From assembly GCA_036559125.1 (NCBI GenBank), contig DATBTT010000033.1, positions 1 through 14,590 on the forward strand: a stretch of DNA of 14,590 bases, given 5' to 3'. Numbering within the stretch: position 1 is the stretch's first letter; each line of letters starts with the position of its first letter. The stretch is from JALYTZ01 sp036559125 (lineage in GTDB: Bacteria; Vulcanimicrobiota; Vulcanimicrobiia; Vulcanimicrobiales; Vulcanimicrobiaceae). The position numbers and the translations under genes were made by a program. Below are positions 1 through 8,230 of this stretch, piece by piece. The notes beneath the pieces were generated by a model. That model was not told the origin of the DNA. It made no database searches and saw only the letters and a program-made list of their open reading frames with translations.

Positions 1-408
<408 letters not shown>

Positions 409-454
409 CAATACCTCCTTTTAATTGGCACTGAAAGTTCTTCTGTATGCAGCT

Positions 455-501
455 TTCTCATCGCGATCGCCTGGAGCTCCGGCTCGGCGTCGCGGTGAGG
501 A
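455..501 (+). other. Long hairpin in the 23S-5S spacer
   Basis: The ~100-nt spacer between 23S and 5S holds no tRNA gene. It does contain a long inverted repeat: TCATCGCGA at 458-466 pairs with TCGCGGTGA at 490-498 (one G-U). Flanking C457-G499 and T455-A501 extend it, and an inner GCC/GGC pairing (469-471 with 481-483) surrounds GGAGCTCC. This would fold into a long stem in the pre-rRNA. Such spacer stems are commonly RNase III-type processing sites, which is the likely role here, but only the pairing is seen. There is no U-tract, so it is not an intrinsic terminator. Confidence 0.45.
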
Positions 502-508
502 TCAAGTT

Positions 509-625
509 TCTGGCGTTCATAGCGGCGGGGTTCCACCCGTTCCCATCTCGAACACGGCAGTTAAGCCCGCCCGCGCCGATGATAGGCGGACCGCAGGGTC
601 CCCTCGAAAGTAGGTCGACGCCAGA
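509..625 (+). rRNA. rrf: 5S ribosomal RNA
   Basis: Complete 5S rRNA of about 117 nt, a component of the large-subunit central protuberance. The terminal helix I is perfect: TCTGGCGT at 509-516 pairs with ACGCCAGA at 618-625. The internal conserved 5S core is present, with CCACCCGTTCCCATCTCGAAC (split at 533-552) followed by ACGGCAGTTAAGC, then GGGTCCCCTCGAAAGTAGG near the 3' side. It follows 23S in the usual 16S-23S-5S order and is followed 15 nt later by a terminator, so it is the last gene of the rRNA operon. Confidence 0.96.
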
Positions 626-637
626 TTATTACGACAG

Positions 638-669
638 AAAGCCCGCCGGTTATACCGGTGGGCTTTTTT
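638..669 (+). terminator. Rho-independent terminator of the rRNA operon
   Basis: A nine-base-pair stem, GCCCGCCGG (641-649) with CCGGTGGGC (655-663), has one G-U pair and a five-base TTATA loop. It is followed directly by six T residues (664-669) and preceded by AAA. It sits 15 nt after the 5S 3' end, which is the expected place for the operon terminator. Confidence 0.93.
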
Positions 670-704
670 GCTTGGCCTCGGCTAGAACCGTAAGCGCATG
701 CGCG

Positions 705-710
705 TAGGAT
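705..710 (+). promoter_or_regulatory. TAGGAT element before the GTG start: SD-like or -10 box
   Basis: TAGGAT lies 6 nt before the GTG codon at 717. It can be read in two ways. AGGA (706-709) may be a short Shine-Dalgarno site at 7-nt spacing, or TAGGAT (TAnnnT type) may be a -10 box producing a leaderless GTG-initiated mRNA. No clear -35 hexamer is visible 16-18 bp upstream. The sequence alone does not decide between these. Confidence 0.3.
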
Positions 711-716
711 AGACAT

Positions 717-1529
717 GTGACGACATCGGATGCCGGCTGGTTCCATGCGGCCTATACGCGCTACGGCGACGAACGCAATACGGCGTTGCTGTTCATCCAC
801 GGCGTTCGACTCGGTCGCGAGATATGGAAACCGCATGCGTTGGCCTTAGCCGACGAGTATAGCATCGTCACCCTCGATCTTCCCGGGCATGGGAAGCTGG
901 CGGCGCTGCCGTTCAAAACGCCGACGGTCGAAGCTCTCTTGGCGCACATCGTTGAAGACGTGTTGGGGAAGCCCCCCATCGTCATAGGGTACTCGCTGGG
1001 CGGATACGTGGCCATGCAATTCGCGCACGATTATCCGGAGCATACTGCCGGCTTGGTGCTCGCTGACTGCACGCTGGATCTCGCGGGCTGGTTACGGCAC
1101 CCGTACAACTGGGCGGTCCGCGGGAGGTGGACGGTGCCGACGCGTTCGGTGCGCCGGACCTTGGCCTTGCTCTTTCGTCTCACGGTACATCATCGCATCG
1201 CCAAAACGATCGTACCGCTGCGCTTCAAACGCGCATTGGTGGCCAATAGCCGCGCATTCAAGCGAATAGAAACATTCAGCGGACGCTTAAGCAAATATCG
1301 CCGGCCCGTGTTGATCGTAAACGGCGAATGGGATTTTATTTTTCGGGCGGACGAGCAAAAATTCGCCCGCGCGGCTAACGCGGAATTGGGCCTGATCAAG
1401 CGCACCGATCACATCGCTCCGTTGCGCCGGCCCGAAGAATTTGCGGCGCTGGTTCGGCAGTTCGCGCGCGGCGTATATGCCGCCGGCGATAGTCCACACG
1501 CGCAGACTTCGAATGTAGATACGTTATAG
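717..1529 (+). CDS. Alpha/beta hydrolase
   Basis: Predicted cytosolic alpha/beta-hydrolase of 270 residues, a usual size for the single-domain fold; no signal peptide. Family hallmarks appear in order: oxyanion-hole HG at 28-29 (FIHGV), the DLPGHG strand at 54-59, nucleophile elbow GYSLGG at 91-96 with Ser93, acid Asp206 in GEWDF, and catalytic His232 in TDHIAP. Residues 125-190 form the lid, which is basic and hydrophobic. The substrate cannot be named; esterase, lipase or C-C hydrolase activity are all possible. The start is GTG, because the nearby ATG at 715 is followed at once by a stop in its frame. AGGA at 706-709 gives suitable spacing. The gene begins 47 nt after the rRNA terminator, so it needs its own promoter. 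Its stop TAG (1527-1529) is interleaved with the stop of the opposing peptidase gene (6-nt convergent overlap). Confidence 0.9.
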   Translation: MTTSDAGWFHAAYTRYGDERNTALLFIHGVRLGREIWKPHALALADEYSIVTLDLPGHGKLAALPFKTPTVEALLAHIVEDVLGKPPIVIGYSLGGYVAMQFAHDYPEHTAGLVLADCTLDLAGWLRHPYNWAVRGRWTVPTRSVRRTLALLFRLTVHHRIAKTIVPLRFKRALVANSRAFKRIETFSGRLSKYRRPVLIVNGEWDFIFRADEQKFARAANAELGLIKRTDHIAPLRRPEEFAALVRQFARGVYAAGDSPHAQTSNVDTL

Positions 1530-3476
1530 GTATTTTACGAACCAGGCCAGCCAGCGTTTGTTGACGTCTTCGCGGCGAACGGGGTCGGTTGGGAAATGGC
1601 CGTTGACCGGATAGACCACGAATTGCACGGGCGTACCCGTCGCGCGAATCTCGTGGTAGAAGTCGTAGGCTAGCGGAGTAGGAACGCGCTGATCGCCCGC
1701 GTCGCTCATGATAAGCGTCGGCGTGCGCACGTTCGACGCATACGTCAGCGGCGACTCGCTCCGGTACATCGCGGACGCGGTCGCATTGGTCCACGGGGAC
1801 GCGGCGATGAACTGCGGCGTGAAATCCTTAGCGTCGGTCATTGCGTCGTAGCCGATCCAGTCGTTCACCGCGGCTCCTGAAACCGCGGCTCGCCAGGTGT
1901 GATGGGTGATGAGCCACGAGGTCAACAAGCCGCCCTCCGACCAACCGGAGATACCGATGCGCGAGGTATCGACCGGCACGATGCGTTCCACCGCCGCGAT
2001 TCCGGTCATGATGTCCGAGCCGGGCGCACTCGTAATATGCGGAACGGTCGCTTTGGCAAAACGCCATCCGAGGTTGTCGCTACCGCGATAATTCGGCTGA
2101 AACACGAACCATCCGTGCGCCGCGAGAATCTGCGGAAACGACGCGAACGACGTTGTCGACGCGGCCGTTGGGCCGCCATGAATGTAGACGACCAACGGCG
2201 CGCGCGTGGCGCGGCTCCAGCCCGGCGGCGCGGTCAGTACGCCGTCGACGGTAAAGCCCGCGGCATCGCGCCACGTTACGGCGCGCGTGCTTCCGAGCCG
2301 GAGTTTCCAGATTCGCGCGTTGAGTGACGTGAGCCGCCGCGGCGCGCGTGCGTGCGGCGCGAGAATGTAGAGCTCCGACGGTCGCGCGGAGGTAGCGCCC
2401 GTAAAAACGATCGTCCCGTCGCGGGCTATACTTGGGCCACTTACGATGTCGATGTCGCCGAAATCGTACCGCGTCACCGTCCCGGAAACGGAGACTCGAA
2501 AGAGTCGTTCGAGCGTCGCTTCGTCGGCCGAAACGACCAAAGAGTCGTCCGGCATAAAGTCGGCGCTACCCACGTTGCGGTCGAGCCGGCGGGTAATCCA
2601 GCGAGCGTGGCGGACGTTTGCGTCGGCAAGAGCGATCTCGCCCTGCATCGTCGCACGCGGATGGGTGATGCCGTACGCGACGTACTTGCCGTCCCGCGAG
2701 CGTACCGGCCCGACTGCAGGCGTGCTGATAGTCGGCACTGCGGAAATACGATGCGTCGTGACGTCCACACGGGCGATTTCTTGCGCGAGATACTTGTTAG
2801 GATGTGATTTGGGTTTCGAACGCGTGAAGAAGATCGCGGCGCCGTTGGCCGCGTACGCAAAGCCTCCGCTGACCGTGAAATTTCCGCTCGTGAGTCGCTG
2901 CGCCTTCCCACCGGCGGTGTGCACTTGCCAGAGGTGCGTCGGAACGGGTGCGGCTTGCGCGATCCATTCGTCTTCGGTCACGTCAAACGCATCTTCGTGC
3001 TTGGAGATCGCCTTCGCATTCGAGGCGTCGTCCTCTTTGGTGAACGCGATGGCGCGCCCATCCGGGCGCCACGCGATATCTTCAACGTGATGCTTGTCGT
3101 CGTCGGTGAGTTGCAACGGTTCGCCTCCGTCGAAGCGCATCAGGAAGAGCTGGCCGGACTCGACGTATGCCAGCCGGTCGCCGTTCGGCGACCATTCGAA
3201 CGACCCTAAGTCCTTGTCTTGTGCCAGCATCCGCTGCGCGCCCGTTCGCGCGTCGATCAGCACGAGATCCTCGCGATACTTGTCCTTCGGGAAATCGGCA
3301 CGGCGAACGATTGCAACGATCTTCGATGCGTCGGGCGAAATCTGGGGCGATGCGATCGAAACGATCCGGCGAATGTCGTCGAAATCGATCGTTCGCGCCG
3401 TCCCCGTGGACGCGCTCGCGCACGCCATCGACGTAGCGGCGCACAATGCGAAGATAAGCCCTGTAGTGTTTTTCAT
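1524..3476 (-). CDS. Exported S9 family peptidase (prolyl oligopeptidase/acylaminoacyl-peptidase type), copy 2
   Basis: Serine peptidase of 650 residues with the S9 layout. An N-terminal hydrophobic signal segment (about 5-24, ending CASAS) comes first. Next are WD40-like/PD40 propeller repeats with SPDA, SPNG and RPDG turns (about 30-370). The C-terminal alpha/beta-hydrolase peptidase domain runs from about 400 to 650. The catalytic triad is complete: Ser513 in GWSEGG, Asp595 in AGDQRVP, His627 in NGHFPTD. The substrate-pocket signatures YIHGGP (431-436) and NYRGSDN are present. Family members cleave short peptides; export to the periplasm or outside is inferred from the leader. An upstream ATG at 3497 is possible, but ATG at 3476 begins a proper signal peptide and overlaps the previous stop as ATGA with GGTGGA 4 nt upstream, so I chose it. 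The end overlaps the convergent hydrolase gene. A Cys at the leader end (SMAC) is a poor lipobox. Confidence 0.93.
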   Translation of the reverse strand: MKNTTGLIFALCAATSMACASASTGTARTIDFDDIRRIVSIASPQISPDASKIVAIVRRADFPKDKYREDLVLIDARTGAQRMLAQDKDLGSFEWSPNGDRLAYVESGQLFLMRFDGGEPLQLTDDDKHHVEDIAWRPDGRAIAFTKEDDASNAKAISKHEDAFDVTEDEWIAQAAPVPTHLWQVHTAGGKAQRLTSGNFTVSGGFAYAANGAAIFFTRSKPKSHPNKYLAQEIARVDVTTHRISAVPTISTPAVGPVRSRDGKYVAYGITHPRATMQGEIALADANVRHARWITRRLDRNVGSADFMPDDSLVVSADEATLERLFRVSVSGTVTRYDFGDIDIVSGPSIARDGTIVFTGATSARPSELYILAPHARAPRRLTSLNARIWKLRLGSTRAVTWRDAAGFTVDGVLTAPPGWSRATRAPLVVYIHGGPTAASTTSFASFPQILAAHGWFVFQPNYRGSDNLGWRFAKATVPHITSAPGSDIMTGIAAVERIVPVDTSRIGISGWSEGGLLTSWLITHHTWRAAVSGAAVNDWIGYDAMTDAKDFTPQFIAASPWTNATASAMYRSESPLTYASNVRTPTLIMSDAGDQRVPTPLAYDFYHEIRATGTPVQFVVYPVNGHFPTDPVRREDVNKRWLAWFVKYL

Positions 3477-5467
3477 TTCATCCACCGATCGAACCAATCG
3501 GCCCAGGCTCGAAGCGCTTGTTCGCGACCCGCGGGGTCGGTTGGGAAATGACCGTACCGCGGAAAAGCCGTGAACCTCACCGGCACGCCGCGATCGTGCA
3601 GTGCATGATAGAAGACGTACGATTGTGCGACCGGAACGCGCTGATCGCGCGTGTCGCTCAAGATCAAGGTCGGAGTCCGGATCGCATTCACGTATGCAAT
3701 TGGCGACTCGGCGGCATATGCTTTGCGTCCGGCCGCGTCGAACGGCCGCACGCCGTTAAAAAATGTTTCCGCAAAGTTCTCGTTGATGTCCGCTAACATG
3801 GCCTGTTGATACCAATCGTCCACCGCAGCGCCGCTGACGGCGGCTCGCCAAAAGGTCGCATGGCCGATTAGCCACGAGGTCTGCAAGCCGCCGCCGGACC
3901 AGCCGGAAACGCCGATTCGTTTCTCGTCGACGATGCCCATCTTGCGCACGGCGTCGACCGCCGCGAGATTATCGCGGCCGGGGCCGCTGGTGACGTCGCC
4001 GACGATCGCCTGCAAAAACGCATCGCCTTCGTTATCGCTGCCCCGATAGTTCGGGCGTAGCACAAGATAGCCGCGAGCGGCCAAGACCTGATCCAACTCT
4101 CCGGCTTCGATGCCCGAAAGGTCCCACGTCGACGTCGACACGGGTCCTCCGTGAATGTCGAGGACTAACGGGTAGCGTTTTCCGGCAACGTATCCCACAG
4201 GGTAGGTTAGGACGCCGTTGGCCATCATGCCGTTGTCGATTTTCCAGTCGATTCGCTCGACGTTGCCGAGTTGAAACCCGCCCAACCACGCATTGTCGTC
4301 GCTCAACAGCCTGGGAGTCGATCCGCCCGGCGGCAAATAATAAATCTCCGGCTCGCGATCCCGCCGCAGTCCGACGAAGGCGATCGCGCCGTCGCGCGCC
4401 ACGGTCGCGTCGGGTGCGAAGTCTACGTCGCCGAGATCCACGCGATGCGAAGAGCCATCGCTCGCGAGCGTCCAAAGCACGTTTCGAACGCCGTCGGAGG
4501 TTGCAACCGCGAGGCTCTTGTCTCCGGGCAGCCAGGCGGCCCAATGCAGATTGCGGTCGATACCGCGCGAGTTGAAGAGTTCGCGACCGTCTGCGCTCGA
4601 GCGCACCGAGAGATCGCTTTGCAAATACAGCGAACCATGGCGCGGCATCGCGAGGGCCAGCATCGATCCATCGTGCGATACGTCTTGCAATCCGTCGACG
4701 CCCACGCCTAATGGAAGGTCGGTCTTTGCGCGAAAATCGTGCACGTAGGTCGTTTGCGCGACGAAATGCGCGAAGATTCCGTCAGGTTGGCGCTGATAGT
4801 AGATGCGGCTTCCGTCGGGGGACCACAGCGGCGGCGCATCTTTGACCACGCTCCATGAACCGGCTGCCAATCGCGTCGCGGAACTTCCGTCGGCGTTTAC
4901 GGTCCAGAGATGGGCGGGTTGCGCTGCCTCGCGCGTCAAGTAATCGTCGTCGGTGATGACGACGGCGTCGAGGTGCCGATCGATAGCCGCCTTGTCGGGA
5001 GGCTCCTCGTCGCTCACGTAGGCCAACGCTTTGCCGTCGGGTCGCCACGCGAACGAATCGATGCCGGTCTTCGCATTCGTGATGCGTTCGGAGTCGCCGC
5101 CGTCCATGCGCAGGACGTAGATTTGCCCCGGTTTACGCGCGGTAGCCGAGGCGACGTAGGCGATGCTGCTTCCGTCGGGTGACCACGCGGGCGAGGTGGC
5201 GCCGATTCGATCGTGCGTTAACACGCGCGACGCTCCGCTCGCTACGTCGAGCAAAACCAATTCGCTCTGGTTGCGATCCTTTACGAAATTGGCGCGCGAC
5301 CGAACGTAGACGACTCGTTTACCGTCGGGGGAGATCTGCGGCTGACGGACGCTCGCGACGCGCCGCAGATCGGCAAACGTGAGCCCCCGACCGGCGGCGA
5401 TAACCGGCCCGGCGAGAAACGCCGCGGCTACAAGAAAGCAACAACACAACGATCGACCGACGCGCAT
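3473..5467 (-). CDS. Exported S9 family peptidase (prolyl oligopeptidase/acylaminoacyl-peptidase type), copy 1
   Basis: Serine peptidase of 664 residues, paralogous to the next gene. The signal peptide (1-25) contains Cys-Cys-Cys and a hydrophobic run, with likely cleavage after VIAA. WD40-like propeller motifs ISPDG, WSPDG, WRPDG and WSPDG recur at about 45, 96, 141 and 216. The peptidase domain from about 415 holds DIHGGP (437-442), NYRGSDN, Ser524 in GWSGGG, Asp608 in TRDQRVP and His640 in YGHFPTDP, so the triad is intact. It probably releases peptides or amino acids outside the cytoplasm. The longer frame starting at 5524 would put 19 basic residues before the leader. ATG at 5467 has AGGAG at 5474-5478 (6-nt spacing) and a clean signal peptide, so it is preferred. 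The stop is fused to the start of the downstream paralogue (ATGA), indicating translational coupling. Confidence 0.94.
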   Translation of the reverse strand: MRVGRSLCCCFLVAAAFLAGPVIAAGRGLTFADLRRVASVRQPQISPDGKRVVYVRSRANFVKDRNQSELVLLDVASGASRVLTHDRIGATSPAWSPDGSSIAYVASATARKPGQIYVLRMDGGDSERITNAKTGIDSFAWRPDGKALAYVSDEEPPDKAAIDRHLDAVVITDDDYLTREAAQPAHLWTVNADGSSATRLAAGSWSVVKDAPPLWSPDGSRIYYQRQPDGIFAHFVAQTTYVHDFRAKTDLPLGVGVDGLQDVSHDGSMLALAMPRHGSLYLQSDLSVRSSADGRELFNSRGIDRNLHWAAWLPGDKSLAVATSDGVRNVLWTLASDGSSHRVDLGDVDFAPDATVARDGAIAFVGLRRDREPEIYYLPPGGSTPRLLSDDNAWLGGFQLGNVERIDWKIDNGMMANGVLTYPVGYVAGKRYPLVLDIHGGPVSTSTWDLSGIEAGELDQVLAARGYLVLRPNYRGSDNEGDAFLQAIVGDVTSGPGRDNLAAVDAVRKMGIVDEKRIGVSGWSGGGLQTSWLIGHATFWRAAVSGAAVDDWYQQAMLADINENFAETFFNGVRPFDAAGRKAYAAESPIAYVNAIRTPTLILSDTRDQRVPVAQSYVFYHALHDRGVPVRFTAFPRYGHFPTDPAGREQALRAWADWFDRWMK

Positions 5468-5473
5468 ACGGGC

Positions 5474-5478
5474 TCTCC
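5474..5478 (-). promoter_or_regulatory. Ribosome binding site deciding the S9 peptidase start
   Basis: AGGAG on the minus strand lies 6 nt before the ATG at 5467. It supports that start over the in-frame ATG 57 nt further upstream at 5524. Confidence 0.75.
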
Positions 5479-5514
5479 TGCAAACGCTCCAGGTTGCATG
5501 CCGCTTTCGCAGGA

Positions 5515-5533
5515 CGCAAGCCAAGCCCTTGCG
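5515..5533. repeat. Short inverted repeat between sugar dehydrogenase and S9 genes
   Basis: CGCAAG (5515-5520) and CTTGCG (5528-5533) form a six-base-pair stem with a 7-nt loop. It lies in the 86-nt gap between the dehydrogenase-like stop and the S9 start. There is no T-tract, so it is not a convincing terminator. It may be an mRNA processing or attenuation point, or chance. Confidence 0.25.
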
Positions 5534-5553
5534 CGAACCTTAGCAGGGGTGCG

Positions 5554-6732
5554 CTACCGCGGGCGAATGCGATAGATCGCTCCCGTCTGATCGTCCGCCA
5601 CGAAGAGGTCGCCCTGCGGACCCACCGCAATGCCCGTCGGCCGGCCGATGCGCGTGACCGTGCCGCCCTGCTGATAACCGCCGACGAATTCGGACCATTG
5701 GGCCGCGGGATTGCCCCAGTCTACGGGGCGCACGGGCTCGTCACCGCGCATCGCTACGAAAACCACGCGCGGCGGTACGTAACCGCGCAATCCTTGCGAG
5801 GGGCCGTGCCACGACCCGTGCAGAGTCACGAATGCGCCGCCGCGGTACTTGGCCGCAAAGGCATATTTGCCCGACGCCTTCAACGGGTAGAACGTGGCGC
5901 CGACGGGCGTTTCGTACGCCGGAAACACCACGCGTTCTACCGCCGTCTTAGAACAGTTGTGTCCGGACCACGCCGCCACCGGATTTTGCTTGCGATTCTC
6001 GTAGCAGTATGGCCAGCCGTAATCTGCAACTCCGGCGTGCGCGCCGACCGCGTCGAAGAGTTCGTAGGGATGGCCGACCGGCAAGTCGTCCTCGCCCGCA
6101 ACTCCAGCCCAGAGCATGCCCGTATTCGCGTTGACCGCCAGTGCGATGGCGTTACGAATGCGGATGGCTTTCGGCTGCAGCTTGCCGCTGGGTGCGACTT
6201 GCTGGATGGTGGCGCGTGTGTCGTCGAGTTCGGGAACGCATGCGTTGCACGACGAACCGACGCTTGCGTAGAGCGTGCCGCGGCTAACGGCCACCGACGT
6301 CGTTTCATGATCGCGGCTCGTTCCCGAGGTCCGGACCGATGCGATCTTGATGGGCGCGCTTCGCGCCGACCGATCTCCCGTGCGATAGTCGACGCGATAC
6401 ACGCCGAACTGCGTGCCGACGTAGAGCGTGTTGCCGTCGAGCGCGACGCCGGCAGCCGGCTCATTGTCGAAGTGCGCGAAGACTTTCGGCGTGCCTGCGG
6501 CGCCGCTCGCATCCGCGTGCGGCACGACATAGACATCCTTTCCGTACGTGCCCACAAACAGATCGCCGTTAGAGGCGAAGGTTAGCTCGCGCGCTTGATC
6601 GACGGTCGCGATCTTTTGAATCGTGAACCCGGCCGGCACGTGGGGCAATCCGGCAGCGGAGGTTCCGGCCGCGCAGCCGGTTGCGAGCGCGACTGCGGCC
6701 GCGAGTATCCGGAGGGAGGAACGAACGTGCAT
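5554..6732 (-). CDS. PQQ-dependent sugar dehydrogenase-like (sorbosone dehydrogenase family) exported protein
   Basis: A six-bladed beta-propeller protein of 392 residues in the soluble glucose/sorbosone dehydrogenase family, whose members oxidise aldoses or related sugars with PQQ in the periplasm. Family features include PAGFTI near the N-terminus (33-38), His142 in SRDHETTS at the position of the conserved active-site His, and a CNAC pair (162-165). YGWPYCYEN (238-246), Cys260, HGSWHG (305-310) and the closing blade RPTGIAVGP...GDLFVADDQTGAIYRI follow. The leader ends in LATGC, so Cys20 could be lipidated, although Ala at -3 makes the lipobox weak. GAGG lies 4 nt before the ATG. The start is 19 nt after the selO stop, so the two genes are probably co-transcribed. 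Whether it binds PQQ and which sugar it uses cannot be seen; a non-enzymatic propeller is the alternative. Confidence 0.85.
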   Translation of the reverse strand: MHVRSSLRILAAAVALATGCAAGTSAAGLPHVPAGFTIQKIATVDQARELTFASNGDLFVGTYGKDVYVVPHADASGAAGTPKVFAHFDNEPAAGVALDGNTLYVGTQFGVYRVDYRTGDRSARSAPIKIASVRTSGTSRDHETTSVAVSRGTLYASVGSSCNACVPELDDTRATIQQVAPSGKLQPKAIRIRNAIALAVNANTGMLWAGVAGEDDLPVGHPYELFDAVGAHAGVADYGWPYCYENRKQNPVAAWSGHNCSKTAVERVVFPAYETPVGATFYPLKASGKYAFAAKYRGGAFVTLHGSWHGPSQGLRGYVPPRVVFVAMRGDEPVRPVDWGNPAAQWSEFVGGYQQGGTVTRIGRPTGIAVGPQGDLFVADDQTGAIYRIRPR

Positions 6733-6751
6733 GATACCTCGTTACGGGAAA

Positions 6752-8230
6752 TTAGGAGCTGCAGCTCACTTCTATGGATTGTGCCCAATCGGGCGCCGGT
6801 TTCGCGTAGTCCTCGAATTGAGGGCGTTCGTCGAAGGGAGCGCGCAGCGCTGCAAGCAGCCGCCCGACTTCGCTGAAGTCCCGGCGTTGCGCGCGTTCGA
6901 TTGCGGCCTGCGCCAGATAGTTTCGCAGCACGTACGCGGGATTGGTCGACCGCATCGCCGTCATGCGCTCCGCCTCCGGCGTGTCTTGTTCGCGCAGTGC
7001 GCTTCTATACCGGTTCAGCCACGCCGACGCATCGTTTTCGTGAGCGCCAAAGGCGGTCACGAAGGACGCGTCCGCCGCATTCGCAGCCGCGGAAACGGAG
7101 CACAGCGCACGGAAGGTCAGCGTGTAGTCGGCGCGCGCGCGAGCCATAAGCCCCAGCAAATCGCCGAGAATAGCGTAATCGTCGCCAGGCCAGCGATCGA
7201 GTCCGAGCTTGCGTTTGGAAAGCTCCAAATATGTCGCGCGCAATTGGGGTTCGTACGATCCCAAGGCCGCGGTAGCCGCCGCTTCGTCGATCAGCGGATC
7301 CAGCGACGCGGCTAGGACGTTCAGGTTCCACAGCCCAATGCCGGGCTGCGCCGAAAAACGGTAGCGTCCCAGATGATCCGAATGATTGCAAATCCATTCT
7401 GCATCGTAGCCCTCCATAAAACCGAATGGTCCGTAATCCAGCGTCAATCCAAGGATCGACATGTTGTCGGTGTTCATCACGCCGTGTTGAAAACCGACGG
7501 ATTGCCACTGCGCCATCAGTCGCGCCGTACGCGCGACGACTTCGCGAAGAAATGCGGCGTACCGGTTTTCGTTTTTCGGAATCTGCGGGAAATGCCGGTC
7601 GATCACCCAATCGGCGAGGGTGAGCAGGGCGTCGCGATCGCCGCGCGAGAAGAAGAACTCGAACGTTCCGAATCGCACGAAGCTTGGTGCGAGCCGCGTG
7701 AGCACCGCGGCCGTCTCCACGGTTTCGCGATACACGGGTTCGTCGCTCCCGATAATGGCGAGCGCGCGGGTGGTTGGGATACCGAGCGCATCCATAGCTT
7801 CGCTGCACAGAAATTCGCGTATCGTCGATCGCAAGACCGCTCGTCCGTCGCCCATGCGTGAAAACGCGGTCTCGCCGGACCCTTTGAGTTGCACTTCCCA
7901 TCGCTCGCCCCGGGCGTTTCGAACGTCGCCCAGTAGCAGTGCGCGCCCATCCCCCAATTGCGGAACCCACGAACCGAACTGATGTCCGGCGTAGACTGCG
8001 GCGATCGGCGAAGCGCCCGGAAGCGGCGCGCTGCCGGCGAACGCGCGCACGACCTGCGGATCTTCGAACGCCGTTGCGTCGATATCCAGCAATGCCGCTG
8101 CGTCGGGGCTGACGGCGACTACATATGGATCGCGCAGCGGCGTGGGCGGCGTGCGAACGAAAAATGGCGACGGAAGAGCCGCATAGGCATTCCCGTCGAT
8201 GAATGCGTCGAACGTGCGCTCAGCCCGCAA
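6752..8230 (-). CDS. selO: Protein adenylyltransferase SelO (YdiU family)
   Basis: A pseudokinase-fold enzyme that transfers AMP from ATP to Ser, Thr or Tyr of target proteins; studied SelO proteins act on metabolic enzymes under oxidative stress. At 492 residues it is close to the bacterial norm (about 480). Diagnostic motifs are GHQFG (82-86), QLGDGRA (91-97), VQLKGSG with Lys116, Glu139, Arg179, HGVMNTDNMS (249-258) with Asp255 and Asn256, and Asp265 in DYGPFGFM. These cover the inverted-ATP and metal-binding residues known for the family. The C-terminus is Cys-Ser-Ser followed by TAA, so it is a cysteine form, not a selenoprotein. No in-frame ATG or GTG exists upstream before a stop. The start must be TTG at 8230 (or an even rarer codon), lying inside the phosphofructokinase 3' end with an 11-nt overlap and no SD. 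Coupled translation is likely. Confidence 0.95.
   Translation of the reverse strand: MRAERTFDAFIDGNAYAALPSPFFVRTPPTPLRDPYVVAVSPDAAALLDIDATAFEDPQVVRAFAGSAPLPGASPIAAVYAGHQFGSWVPQLGDGRALLLGDVRNARGERWEVQLKGSGETAFSRMGDGRAVLRSTIREFLCSEAMDALGIPTTRALAIIGSDEPVYRETVETAAVLTRLAPSFVRFGTFEFFFSRGDRDALLTLADWVIDRHFPQIPKNENRYAAFLREVVARTARLMAQWQSVGFQHGVMNTDNMSILGLTLDYGPFGFMEGYDAEWICNHSDHLGRYRFSAQPGIGLWNLNVLAASLDPLIDEAAATAALGSYEPQLRATYLELSKRKLGLDRWPGDDYAILGDLLGLMARARADYTLTFRALCSVSAAANAADASFVTAFGAHENDASAWLNRYRSALREQDTPEAERMTAMRSTNPAYVLRNYLAQAAIERAQRRDFSEVGRLLAALRAPFDERPQFEDYAKPAPDWAQSIEVSCSS

Noticed and set aside
410..508. tRNA gene in the rRNA spacer
   Set aside because: No cloverleaf, T-loop GTTCRA motif or acceptor stem could be found. 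The inverted repeat is one long stem.
425..707. Short frames across the 23S-5S spacer and 5S gene
   Set aside because: They overlap the 5S rRNA and its terminator. No codon bias or RBS supports translation.
5494..6585. A 363-codon plus-strand frame opposite the sugar dehydrogenase-like gene
   Set aside because: Its composition is Arg- and Ala-heavy with no motifs, and the minus-strand protein is well supported over the same span.
6752..6763. Possible selenocysteine at the SelO C-terminus
   Set aside because: The end reads Cys-Ser-Ser then TAA, with no in-frame TGA, so this is a cysteine-type SelO.
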